DNA of 40,392 nt, from assembly GCA_937916415.1 (NCBI GenBank), contig CALGGH010000030.1:1-40392 (forward strand), written 5' to 3'. The stretch is from an uncultured Lachnospiraceae bacterium (GTDB taxonomy: Bacteria > Bacillota > Clostridia > Lachnospirales > Lachnospiraceae). The position numbers and the translations under genes were made by a program. Below the pieces are notes generated by a model. It saw only the letters and a list, made by a program, of their open reading frames with translations, was not told the origin of the DNA and ran no database searches. Shown piece by piece: positions 1-7,869 of this stretch; the first letter of the stretch is position 1; each line of letters starts with the position of its first letter.

Positions 1-141
1 ATCGTAAACGCATTAAATAAATGCGTTTACGATAACTGCTCCGCAAGGATGCGCACGGATTTGCATTGGAAACATGCGGCTTTTGGCCGCGCAAATCCGG
101 CGCAGGAAACGACCAAAAAGCAAGCATTTTGTTCGTTTCCT
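1..141. repeat. Structured repeat element, copy A (three hairpins)
   Basis: Non-coding block of three consecutive hairpins. Stem I pairs 1-14 with 20-33 perfectly (14 bp, 5-nt loop). Stem II pairs GCGC-(A)-CGGATTTGC at 51-64 with GCAAATCCG-GCGC at 91-103, one bulged A, and holds an inner hairpin GCGGC/GCCGC (76-80/86-90) after an asymmetric internal loop. Stem III pairs AGGAAACGA (104-112) with TCGTTTCCT (133-141). The same architecture recurs at 8691-8824 with the block GGATGCGCACGGATTT conserved and the stems changed on both sides. It could be a small RNA, a palindromic MITE/REP-like element, or both. The element may begin upstream of the window edge. Orientation is taken from the conserved block. 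Confidence 0.7.
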
Positions 142-196
142 ATATAACTGTTTATTTATCAATGCCCTGAGTTGATATTTTTTTCAAGGGAGATTT

Positions 197-595
197 ATGG
201 AAGTAGATGTCAGAGGAATAATCCTCACAGATAACGTGGATCTGAATTGGCTAAATGAACTCACCCCCAGGTATTATCCGGATTTTGTTAAATTTGTGGT
301 GAGTACCGCTACGAACAGGGTTGTTGTGGGCATGGATATTCATGCCAGTGCACAGGCATTTCTTGATGAAGATGAGTCGAATTTGTACGGAGGAAATATT
401 TACCGAGACGGATCCATAGTATATGAATCCACTCTTAACATTCAGAAGAATCTGGCCTTGGATCATGGAAAGACAGGACTGTTGTCCCGTATTTTCAAGA
501 GGAATTCCGGAAACTATGATAATCCCAGGATAATTGTTGACAAGGATTTGATCGAAACAATTAATGCAGTCTTGTTTTCGTGGGTAAAAATATAG
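197..595 (+). CDS. DUF5674-like small protein
   Basis: 132-aa soluble protein of unknown function. The middle section (about residues 30-75: VKFVVSTATNRVVVGMDIHA, then a short acidic stretch and LYGGNIY) resembles the DUF5674 family pattern, in which a strand that ends in a G-x-x-(I/L)HA motif is followed by D/E-rich residues and a LWG/LYG motif. No signal peptide or membrane segment is seen. The ATG at 197 follows AGGGAG (187-192) at normal spacing. The next gene starts 10 bp downstream, so the two are probably co-transcribed. The base composition is AT-richer than the comEC-mutS2 region, which fits an accessory origin. The family match is from memory and could be wrong. Confidence 0.6.
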   Translation: MEVDVRGIILTDNVDLNWLNELTPRYYPDFVKFVVSTATNRVVVGMDIHASAQAFLDEDESNLYGGNIYRDGSIVYESTLNIQKNLALDHGKTGLLSRIFKRNSGNYDNPRIIVDKDLIETINAVLFSWVKI

Positions 596-605
596 AGGCA
601 AAGTG

Positions 606-1019
606 ATGATGGAGAAGATGAGTCTGGATGATTTTCTTAATATGGATGACAGTGCGCAGATTGTATCCGTCATGGATCCTGAAGTTCTGGCATTGCGTCA
701 TTCTGCCAGTCTGTACAGACAGCTGATGGATGTCTGGGGTGAGGCTAATCATAGCATGGATATCTGGAAGGATTATAATAAGAGACGAAAAAAAGGCAGA
801 TATCAAGATCTTCTTTGGCAACTGGATGCATTTCACAAGGTATGCTGCATCGTATATTCCAATCCTAACGTTAACATATATGCCAAGAAAACTCTGCGGA
901 TTGCTGAATGGGAACTGTATGATTTCACTCTGTGGGATAACGAATTCCGCAATAATGCCAAAAGCGTGATGCGATGGTTTGATCAATGGTGCTATTCCAT
1001 TAATTATGATCTGTTATGA
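606..1019 (+). CDS. Hypothetical protein, cotranscribed with the DUF5674-like gene
   Basis: Unrecognised protein of about 137 aa. It is rich in aromatic residues (many W, Y and F), has a basic patch near residue 60 (YNKRRKKGRY), and has no signal peptide or transmembrane helix. It looks alpha-helical and soluble. GAGG at 595-598 favours the ATG at 606 or 609; a GTG at 603 and an ATG at 618 are also in frame. It lies 10 bp behind the DUF5674-like gene, and the pair has the size and spacing of many small two-gene accessory operons. No toxin or antitoxin motif is visible and no function is proposed. Confidence 0.55.
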   Translation: MMEKMSLDDFLNMDDSAQIVSVMDPEVLALRHSASLYRQLMDVWGEANHSMDIWKDYNKRRKKGRYQDLLWQLDAFHKVCCIVYSNPNVNIYAKKTLRIAEWELYDFTLWDNEFRNNAKSVMRWFDQWCYSINYDLL

Positions 1020-1071
1020 ATGATTGTTGCTACGATACTGTTAATTGTTGATAATGCGAGGAGACATGGTC

Positions 1072-2676
1072 ATGGGAATTTATCTTGATCCCGGAAATGA
1101 GAGCTTCCGCGGTGCAATCAGTTCTGATATTTACATAGACAAAACCGGTCTGCTGGAGATATTAAATGACAGGATCGGTAAGGAAAAGCGTTATTTTGCG
1201 GTAAGCCGTGCCAGACGATTCGGCAAGTCCATGGTTGCAGGGATGTTGGATGCATATTATAGCATTGGCTGTGATTCGCGGGAGATTTTTGCGCCGTACA
1301 GGATAGCGCGGAGCAAGGCTTTTGATGAGCATCTGAATAAATATCACGTACTGCACATAGACATGGCTACGTATTTAAATGCCGCCGGAAAGGACGAAAA
1401 CCCCGTCGACCTGATGAATGATGAGGTACTTAAGGATTTCAGGGAAGCCTATCCTGAACTGATGGATGGGATAAAGACGCTTCCGAAAGCTGCGGAGGCG
1501 GTTTGGAAAAAAGACGGCATAAGATTTGTCGTCATAATAGACGAATGGGAATGCATTATAAGGGATGCCAAAAACGACTTTGAACTGATCACGCATTATC
1601 TTAAGTATCTCAGGGGATTCTTTAAGACCGAGGAATCCAAGAGGTTTCTTGCACTTGGCTATATCACGGGGATCCTGCCGATCAAGAAGTTTGACGGTGA
1701 GTCCGCCATGAATAATTTCATCGAGTATACCATGATATCACCAAAACAGCTTGCCCCTTACTTTGGCTTTTCGGACCAGGAAGTTCAGGATTTATGTGCT
1801 GAAAGGCCATATATGTCGATGGATGACATACGCAGATGGTATGATGGTTACCTGATGAAGCATATAGCGCCGGACAGAACGGTCGAATACCTGCATATGT
1901 ATAATCCCAACTCCCTGGTCTGCGCTTTCATGGACGGAGAGTGTGAGTCTTATTGGAAAAACACCGGAGCCTTCGCCGGCCTGAATGACTACATAGGCCT
2001 CAACATGGACGGTCTGAAGGATACGGTGCTAAAGCTTCTTGCAGGAGAACCGTGTCCCGTAGACACAAGCGGATATCAGAATGACCTGACCAGTTTTAAG
2101 AGCAGGGATGACGTTTTGACGGCACTCATACATATGGGATATCTGGGCTATGACGTCAGGACGGAAGAGGCTTTCATCCCCAATGAAGAAGTCAGGGAGG
2201 TCTTCAGTTCTGCAATCAAGGTCGGTGACTGGACTGAAATAGCGGAGGCTCTCCGCGGATCTGACGAGCTGCTCAGGGCCACCTGGGCCGGGGATTCTGA
2301 GAAAGTGGCCGCGACCATAGAAAAGTCCCATCAGGACTATGCCTCCATACTGGAGTATCATGATGAGAATTCCCTGGCGCTTGCCATACAGATGTCTTAT
2401 TATACGGCAAGGAAGCATTACGTGATCGTCAGGGAATTGCCTTCCGGAAAAGGGGTTGCGGACATAGCGTTCATCCCCCAAAAGGGATCGGATAAGCCTG
2501 CCATGATCGTTGAACTCAAATGGAATGATGATGCCGACTCGGCGATCAGCCAGATTCATGACAGGAATTACGCAGGCAAACTCAAGGACTTTGGCGGCGA
2601 GATGCTGCTTGTGGGCATCAGTTACGATAAGGCCGGTAAGAAATACGGATGCATCATCGAGTCAATTGGGAAATGA
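1072..2676 (+). CDS. AAA-ATPase-like / PD-(D/E)XK nuclease family protein
   Basis: About 534 aa. The N-terminal domain is of the AAA-ATPase-like family (PF09820 type): the opening contains IYIDKTGLLE, followed by a P-loop variant SRARRFGKS near residue 50 and an IIDEWE Walker B-like motif near residue 160. The C-terminal ~100 residues match the associated PD-(D/E)XK nuclease domain (DUF1703 type): GVADIAFIP, then IVELKWN near residue 480, then a conserved QIHDRNYAGKL stretch. These proteins are common and multicopy in gut Bacteroidota and Clostridia; their role is unknown, with mobile-element or defence links proposed. A TTG at 1045 lies in frame, but GAGGAG (1058-1063) fits the ATG at 1072 with 8-nt spacing. 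Confidence 0.85.
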   Translation: MGIYLDPGNESFRGAISSDIYIDKTGLLEILNDRIGKEKRYFAVSRARRFGKSMVAGMLDAYYSIGCDSREIFAPYRIARSKAFDEHLNKYHVLHIDMATYLNAAGKDENPVDLMNDEVLKDFREAYPELMDGIKTLPKAAEAVWKKDGIRFVVIIDEWECIIRDAKNDFELITHYLKYLRGFFKTEESKRFLALGYITGILPIKKFDGESAMNNFIEYTMISPKQLAPYFGFSDQEVQDLCAERPYMSMDDIRRWYDGYLMKHIAPDRTVEYLHMYNPNSLVCAFMDGECESYWKNTGAFAGLNDYIGLNMDGLKDTVLKLLAGEPCPVDTSGYQNDLTSFKSRDDVLTALIHMGYLGYDVRTEEAFIPNEEVREVFSSAIKVGDWTEIAEALRGSDELLRATWAGDSEKVAATIEKSHQDYASILEYHDENSLALAIQMSYYTARKHYVIVRELPSGKGVADIAFIPQKGSDKPAMIVELKWNDDADSAISQIHDRNYAGKLKDFGGEMLLVGISYDKAGKKYGCIIESIGK

Positions 2677-2820
2677 ACAGACGAAGCATCGGTGATTTGT
2701 GGGCAGGTGGCGCAGACCGCAGGTCGCGTGATGAGAGTGACATTCAGGGCATCCAGCCCTACGATCTTGGCACGATAAAGAAACGTCAGGGAGGGTTTGT
2801 TTTTGATATTGTTGATGTTC

Positions 2821-2910
2821 ACAACCTTTCACAACCTTTCACAACCTTTCACAACCTTTCATAACTCTTCACGACTTCAAATACCTTTCACAACCTTTCA
2901 CGACTTTTTA
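2821..2910. repeat. Tandem 10-bp repeat (acaacctttc)
   Basis: Four perfect head-to-tail copies of acaacctttc (2821-2860) are followed by degenerate copies (ataactcttc, acgacttcaa, and again acctttcacaacctttcacg) up to about 2910. The array is pyrimidine-rich and untranslated, inside the 432-bp gap between the AAA/PD-(D/E)XK gene and the SNF2 helicase. The 10-bp period is close to one DNA helical turn. No other gene is seen in this gap. Confidence 0.85.
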
Positions 2911-2919
2911 TGTTAACTA

Positions 2920-2950
2920 AACGACAAAAGTATTTATACTTTTCGTCGTT
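2920..2950. repeat. Inverted repeat related to stem I of the structured element
   Basis: AACGACAAAAGTA (2920-2932) pairs with TACTTTT-C-GTCGTT (2937-2950) across a 4-nt TTTA loop, with one bulged C. The outer half (AACGACAAAA...) is the same word that forms stem I of the structured element at 8691-8713, but the conserved core of that element is absent here. It follows the 10-bp tandem array directly. The AT-rich inner stem and lack of a T-run make an ordinary terminator unlikely. Confidence 0.7.
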
Positions 2951-3108
2951 ATTCAAGTATTTTTTGAATGATCGACTGTTGCTGTTTCCGGGGAAAGGTT
3001 TTGACTGGTCATTGTAGTTTTCAATTCTTTTTGCTATTCTATTATTGTTTGTAAAATATTATTCCGTATCGTTACCCGACGTGCGGAAACGATGAGAGGA
3101 CAGCTGAG

Positions 3109-5712
3109 ATGGCGAATGAAAACAACGTATCCTTTGTATTTACCGAGGATTCCTTCAGGGTGGACAGGCCCGGAGACGACGCGGGTTCAGATGATTCCCT
3201 GAAAAGGGAATTTATCGCGGACAAGTATTCCGCCCTGTTTGCGCTGGGATTTAAGCCACGTGAAAAAACCATGAGTCCGACCCTGAATTACCTGCGTGAG
3301 GTCGCGGCGCAGTTTCTGGAGGACTTAACTGCCCAGCCCGACCTCGAGGTCGCCAGGGAATGGACGAAAGTGGAACTCTCGGATGAATCCTATGAGAAGC
3401 TGATCCGTCAGGTTCCTTTTGGCATCGGCACGGAGTACGTGAACCGTTCGTGGCTTGCCCTTACGTACATGCAGCTGCAGTCCATTTTTGCGCGTGACCT
3501 CAAGAATTACGACGGTACGGTGAGAATGTTTCTGACTGAACGCAGTCAGAACCTCAGGATTCCCGAGCGTATATTCTTTCATCTTGTCGAAAACACAAAG
3601 GATGAATATGCTCCTTTTGCATTCATGGCTACCTACTCCACGCATGCGGAGGACGGCGGGGTCAGGCACATGCCGCTGTCATATGCGCTGGAGGAATATA
3701 AGGCGGATCGCGGCAAACTGCTTGAACTTCTGGCATGTCTGTCCAAGGTAGCGGAGATTTCGCCCATGATGGGACGGTTCATCGAGTCGGGAGAGCTTTT
3801 TCATCCGCTCTATTTTGATTCCGGCGATGCATATGAGTTCCTTCAGTCAGTGGAAAAGATAGAAGAGTGCGGCATAGTCTGCCGAATCCCCAACTGGTGG
3901 CGCAACAGGTACTCACAGATCGGCATGCAGGTGACGCTGGGAGACAAGAAGCCGCCCATGCTGGGATTTGACTCTCTCGTAAGCATGAGTCCGTCACTGA
4001 CTGTTAACGGCATCACGCTCACGCAGGCAGATATAGAGAAGCTGCTTAAGGAGACCGAGGGTCTGGCCATGCTCAAGGGCAAGTGGGTCGAAGTCAATCA
4101 TGACAGGCTTCACACCTTGCTTGATTCGATGGAAAAGAACAAGGGTGAACTGACCTTGCTGGAAGCACTGAAGCTTGAAGCCGGCATGGATGAGGACATA
4201 GACGTAGGTCCGATGGTCACCAACGGCAAATGGCTCGGAGACCTGCTTAAGAACCTGCGGCAGCCCTCATCTATCAAAAAGGAAAACGTCCCAAAGAACG
4301 TGAAGGCCGAGTTAAGGTCATACCAGGAGACGGGCTTCAGGTGGCTATGCTATATGGAAAAGATGGGCTTTGGAGCCTGCCTGGCCGATGACATGGGACT
4401 TGGCAAGACGCTTCAGGTGCTTACTTTTCTGGCGTGGCTTTATAAATCCAACAAGGACGCCAGGGTGCTGCTGATAGTTCCGGCATCACTTATAGGCAAC
4501 TGGTCCAAAGAGGCGGAGAGATTCACGCCGGGGCTGCCGGTTCAGGTGCTCCATGGAGAAAGCGCAAAGAATCTTGAGACGAAGTACTTTGGACATCCGT
4601 CCTTTTTGAACATAACGACGTATGGCATGGCACTCAGGATGGAACGCCTGCAGGAGGAAACCTTTGAATACGTGATACTTGACGAGGCACAGGCCATCAA
4701 GAATCCTGCGGCCAAGCAGACCAGGGCCATCAAGAAGCTAAAGACGGCTCACAGGATCGCCATGACCGGCACTCCCATAGAAAACAACCTGACGAACCTG
4801 TGGTCCCTTTTTGACTTCCTGAACAAGGGATTGCTCGGCAGTTCCGACGAATTCCGGGATTTCGTGAACGGCATCAGTGATGACAATGGAGGATATGAGA
4901 AGCTTAGGAACATGATCTCTCCCTTTATCCTGAGGCGTCTTAAATCCGACAAGCGTATAATTGCCGACCTGCCCGACAAGCTCGAAAAGAACGAATACGT
5001 GTCGCTTTCGCAGAAACAGGTGGTTCTGTATCGCAAGCTGGTCGAGGATCTCCAACATGCAGTGGAAGACGTGGACGGAATGCAGAGAAAGGGACTTGTG
5101 CTGGCGTACATAACCAAGCTCAAGCAGATATGCAATCACCCCGACCAGTATTTGGGACAGGAGTCATATGCGCCCAAGGACAGCGGCAAGTTTGAACTGC
5201 TCGGCACGATATGCGAGACGATATACGAAAAGAGGGAAAGGGCGCTGATATTTACCCAATATAAGGAAATAATCCCGTTTTTACAGAAGTTCCTGGAGGG
5301 AATATTTGAATCAAAGGGACTCGTCATCCACGGAGGCGTGCCGGTTGCAAAAAGGCAGAAGCTCGTGGATGAGTTTAACGGAGAGGATTACGTTCCTTTC
5401 ATGATATTGTCGCTTAAGGCGGGCGGCACGGGTCTCAACCTGACCTCGGCGAATCACGTGATACATTTTGACAGATGGTGGAACCCGGCGGTGGAGAATC
5501 AGGCTACCGACAGGGCCTACAGGATCGGACAGACCAGGAGCGTCATCGTGCATAAGTTTGTTTCCACCGGCACGGTTGAGGAAAAAATAGACAGGATACT
5601 GAATGACAAAAAGGACCTGGCCGAAAACGTGATAGGCTCCGGAGGCGGCGAGAACTGGATCACCGAGATGTCAAATGAAGAGATCGTAAACATGCTGAAG
5701 CTTGAGATTTGA
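3109..5712 (+). CDS. SNF2/RapA-family DEAD/DEAH helicase-like ATPase
   Basis: 867-aa SWI2/SNF2-type double-stranded DNA translocase. Residues 1 to about 390 form a lineage-typical N-terminal extension. The ATPase core begins with a Q-x(n)-G-F region (SYQETGFRWL), then motif I LADDMGLGKT near residue 425, motif II DEAQ near 525 and motif III TGTPIENN near 550. The second lobe carries LKAGGTGLNL (motif V) and DRAYRIGQTR (motif VI, near 800). The DEAQ box is usual for bacterial HepA/RapA-like members. The ATG at 3109 follows AGAGGA with 9-nt spacing. The SWIM-domain gene starts 10 bp after its stop, a known pairing of bacterial SNF2 and SWIM proteins. Its substrate is not shown by the sequence; roles in repair, transcription recycling or defence are possible. 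Confidence 0.92.
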   Translation: MANENNVSFVFTEDSFRVDRPGDDAGSDDSLKREFIADKYSALFALGFKPREKTMSPTLNYLREVAAQFLEDLTAQPDLEVAREWTKVELSDESYEKLIRQVPFGIGTEYVNRSWLALTYMQLQSIFARDLKNYDGTVRMFLTERSQNLRIPERIFFHLVENTKDEYAPFAFMATYSTHAEDGGVRHMPLSYALEEYKADRGKLLELLACLSKVAEISPMMGRFIESGELFHPLYFDSGDAYEFLQSVEKIEECGIVCRIPNWWRNRYSQIGMQVTLGDKKPPMLGFDSLVSMSPSLTVNGITLTQADIEKLLKETEGLAMLKGKWVEVNHDRLHTLLDSMEKNKGELTLLEALKLEAGMDEDIDVGPMVTNGKWLGDLLKNLRQPSSIKKENVPKNVKAELRSYQETGFRWLCYMEKMGFGACLADDMGLGKTLQVLTFLAWLYKSNKDARVLLIVPASLIGNWSKEAERFTPGLPVQVLHGESAKNLETKYFGHPSFLNITTYGMALRMERLQEETFEYVILDEAQAIKNPAAKQTRAIKKLKTAHRIAMTGTPIENNLTNLWSLFDFLNKGLLGSSDEFRDFVNGISDDNGGYEKLRNMISPFILRRLKSDKRIIADLPDKLEKNEYVSLSQKQVVLYRKLVEDLQHAVEDVDGMQRKGLVLAYITKLKQICNHPDQYLGQESYAPKDSGKFELLGTICETIYEKRERALIFTQYKEIIPFLQKFLEGIFESKGLVIHGGVPVAKRQKLVDEFNGEDYVPFMILSLKAGGTGLNLTSANHVIHFDRWWNPAVENQATDRAYRIGQTRSVIVHKFVSTGTVEEKIDRILNDKKDLAENVIGSGGGENWITEMSNEEIVNMLKLEI

Positions 5713-5722
5713 GGGATTATTG

Positions 5723-6457
5723 ATGAGCAGATACTGGGATGACGATACGATATATACACAGCCGAGCGCGGAGGAACTGCGTGCCAAGGCGAAGGAGAGC
5801 GTCAGGCGAGCGGGCAAAAAGGGACAGTCTTATGAACCCGTGACGTGCCGCAGCAGGCGCGGTGAGATCTGTGACAGCTGGTGGGGACAGGCATGGTGCG
5901 AAAACCTTGAGAAATACGCGGACTACGCCAGCCGCCTGGATCGCGGCAGGGGCTACGTCAGAAGCGGTGCGGTGATCGACCTGCAGATATCGCCCGGCAG
6001 GGTCGAGGCCAAGGTACAGGGACGCAGGAAGACGCCCTACAAGGTTGAGATAAGGATAGGCAGGTTGAAGGAAGAAGACTGCCAGCGGATAATCGACAGG
6101 TGCACCAGGCGGATCGAGAGCCTTGAAACGCTCGTAAATGGGGATTTTCCTGAAGAATTAAAGGACGTCTTTACCGAGCGCGGAGGCCTTTTTCCTTCGC
6201 CGAACGAGATATCCTTTTCCTGCAGCTGCCCTGACTGGGCCATGATGTGCAAACACGTGGCGGCGGTAATGTATGGCATAGGACTCAGGTTTGACGACAA
6301 TCCCTTTTATTTTTTCACGCTGAGGGGCATAGACCCTGACAGATTCATAGGCGTAGCCCTGCAGAACAGCGTGGAGAAGATGCTTGCCAACGCGGATAAG
6401 GGTTCCGACAGGATCATAGACGAGGGCAGCATCACGGAACTGTTCGGAGTGCTGTAG
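5723..6457 (+). CDS. SWIM zinc-finger domain protein
   Basis: 244-aa protein with a SWIM zinc finger near residues 165-180: CSCPDWAMMCKH gives the C-x-C-x(n)-C-x-H ligands. The N-terminal part holds GEICDSWWGQAWCENLEKYA, a conserved start of SWIM proteins that accompany SNF2 helicases. SWIM fingers bind DNA or protein partners. The ORF is open from a TTG at 5702 inside the helicase, but GAGGG (5711-5715) points to the ATG at 5723 with 7-nt spacing. It is co-directional with the helicase 10 bp away, so the two products probably act in one complex; in other bacteria the SWIM domain can be fused to the helicase instead. A tandem repeat follows the stop. Confidence 0.88.
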   Translation: MSRYWDDDTIYTQPSAEELRAKAKESVRRAGKKGQSYEPVTCRSRRGEICDSWWGQAWCENLEKYADYASRLDRGRGYVRSGAVIDLQISPGRVEAKVQGRRKTPYKVEIRIGRLKEEDCQRIIDRCTRRIESLETLVNGDFPEELKDVFTERGGLFPSPNEISFSCSCPDWAMMCKHVAAVMYGIGLRFDDNPFYFFTLRGIDPDRFIGVALQNSVEKMLANADKGSDRIIDEGSITELFGVL

Positions 6458-6492
6458 GTGCTGCATCGGTTTACATAAAGTGTCGATTCGCC

Positions 6493-6611
6493 GGAATGGA
6501 AAGGCTGAAATGAAAAGGCCGAAATGAAAAGGCCGAAATGAAAAGTCCGAAATGAAAAGCTGAAATGAAAAAGCATAATGAAGGCATAATGAAAGCATAA
6601 TGAAATGCTTA
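6493..6611. repeat. Tandem ~14-bp repeat (aaaaggccgaaatg)
   Basis: About five copies of a 13-14 bp unit, aaaaggccgaaatg with variants (aaaggctgaaatg, aaaagtccgaaatg, aaaagctgaaatg), run into three shorter copies of a related 11-13 bp unit (aaaagcataatg, aaggcataatg, aaagcataatg). Every unit carries an ATGA. The array lies between the SWIM gene and the restriction-modification operon, just before that operon's promoter. The unit length is not a multiple of three and no ORF with a plausible ribosome site uses it. Confidence 0.85.
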
Positions 6612-6616
6612 ATCTA

Positions 6617-6645
6617 TGGACAAACCAGGCTGGGCGGAATATAAT
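6617..6645 (+). promoter_or_regulatory. Promoter of the restriction-modification operon
   Basis: TGGACA (6617-6622) and a consensus TATAAT (6640-6645) are 17 bp apart, a near-ideal sigma-70/SigA promoter. Transcription would start near 6652, where a TGTACA palindrome (6652-6657) sits. The methyltransferase has an N-terminal XRE domain and could repress here, as known for some C5 methyltransferases with N-terminal helix-turn-helix domains (M.EcoRII, M.SsoII). The operator assignment is inference. Confidence 0.65.
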
Positions 6646-6687
6646 GATCTGTGTACATTAGTTCGCAAAAACAGGGAAAACGCTTAA

Positions 6688-7821
6688 ATGAACAGAGTGC
6701 AGGAATTCAGAAAAGAAAGATGTTTGACGCAAGACAGATTAGCCAGTGAGGTTGGCATTAGCAGAAAGTATTTATCGAACGTTGAAAGACAGCTGGCGGT
6801 TCCTTCCGTGGAGCTGGCATTTAAAATTTCAAATGCCTTGGCGGTAGATATTGATAAAGTTTTTTTTGACGTACCAAAGTTTGTTGCATCAGAGTATCCC
6901 AGGCCTATGAGGTATGTTGATCTCTTTTGCGGAATTGGCGGATTCAGATATGCGAGCGGAAGAGCCTTTGACAAACTGGGGATAGAGGGAGAGTGTGTAT
7001 TCAGCAGTGACATTGATAAATATGCACGGGAAGCTTATGAAGCAAACTTCGGTGAGAAACCGGTTGGAGATATCACAAAAGTTGATGAAAAATCAATTCC
7101 GGACTTTGACGTTCTGTTTGGAGGATTCCCTTGTCAGGCATTTTCCATATGTGGATTGATGAAAGGATTTGAGGATAAGACCAGAGGGACGCTTTTCTTT
7201 GACATAGCAAGAATACTCAAGGAAAAACGGCCCCAGGCGTTCGTGCTGGAAAACGTAAAGAATCTGGCCAGCCATGATGGCGGAGGAACCCTTCATACAA
7301 TCCTTGAGATACTTCGTGATGAATTAGGCTATCACGTAGATTACCATTTGTTGAATGCCCTGGATTTTGGATTGCCTCAGAAGAGAGAGCGCATTATCAT
7401 CGTTGGTTCAAAGAAGCCCTTTAGGATGGATTGGGATTTTGACGTAAAGAATAAGAAAACGCTTGATGACGTTCTTGAAAAAAATGTTGATAAAAAGCAT
7501 TATGCTTCTCCCGAGATTGTGGCGAAAAGAAAGGCAATGCATATCCCAAAAACTACTCCGTCAATATGGCATGAGAATAAATCCGGAAATATTTCATCAT
7601 ATCCATACAGCTGCGCATTAAGGGCGGGTGCAAGCTATAATTATCTTCTTGTTAATGGTGAGAGAAGATTGACTCCGAGGGAAATGTTAAGGCTGCAGGG
7701 CTTTCCGGATGACTTTAAGATTGTAGTTTCGGATTGCCAAACTCGTAAGCATGCAGGAAATGCAATACCTGTTGATATGGTTTCAATGGTAATGGAGCGG
7801 TTTATTCCCATGGCATTTTAG
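6688..7821 (+). CDS. DNA (cytosine-5) methyltransferase with N-terminal XRE domain
   Basis: 377-aa type II modification enzyme that transfers methyl groups from SAM to cytosine C5. Residues 1-60 form an XRE/Cro helix-turn-helix (LTQDRLASEVGISRKYLSNV). The catalytic domain shows motif I YVDLFCGIGGFRYA (about 72), motif IV GGFPCQAFS with nucleophile Cys149, motif VI ENVKN, motif VIII QKRERI, motif IX RLTPREMLRLQGFPDDF and motif X HAGNAIPVDM. The region between VIII and IX, which reads the target, is short (about 80 aa), as for a single-specificity enzyme. The probable endonuclease gene starts 48 bp downstream. The fused XRE domain may replace a separate C protein for autoregulation. Codon and base composition are AT-richer than the flanking core genes, consistent with transfer. 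Confidence 0.93.
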   Translation: MNRVQEFRKERCLTQDRLASEVGISRKYLSNVERQLAVPSVELAFKISNALAVDIDKVFFDVPKFVASEYPRPMRYVDLFCGIGGFRYASGRAFDKLGIEGECVFSSDIDKYAREAYEANFGEKPVGDITKVDEKSIPDFDVLFGGFPCQAFSICGLMKGFEDKTRGTLFFDIARILKEKRPQAFVLENVKNLASHDGGGTLHTILEILRDELGYHVDYHLLNALDFGLPQKRERIIIVGSKKPFRMDWDFDVKNKKTLDDVLEKNVDKKHYASPEIVAKRKAMHIPKTTPSIWHENKSGNISSYPYSCALRAGASYNYLLVNGERRLTPREMLRLQGFPDDFKIVVSDCQTRKHAGNAIPVDMVSMVMERFIPMAF

Positions 7822-7869
7822 GTACAAAGGTTAACAAATACTCTTTATTTTGACATGGAGGTGGCACGC

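Noticed and set aside
1..141. CRISPR array or repeat-spacer unit
   Set aside because: Only single inverted repeats, no regularly spaced direct repeats with unique spacers, and no cas genes in the window.
2821..2910. CRISPR-like tandem array
   Set aside because: 10-bp units without spacers; a simple tandem repeat.
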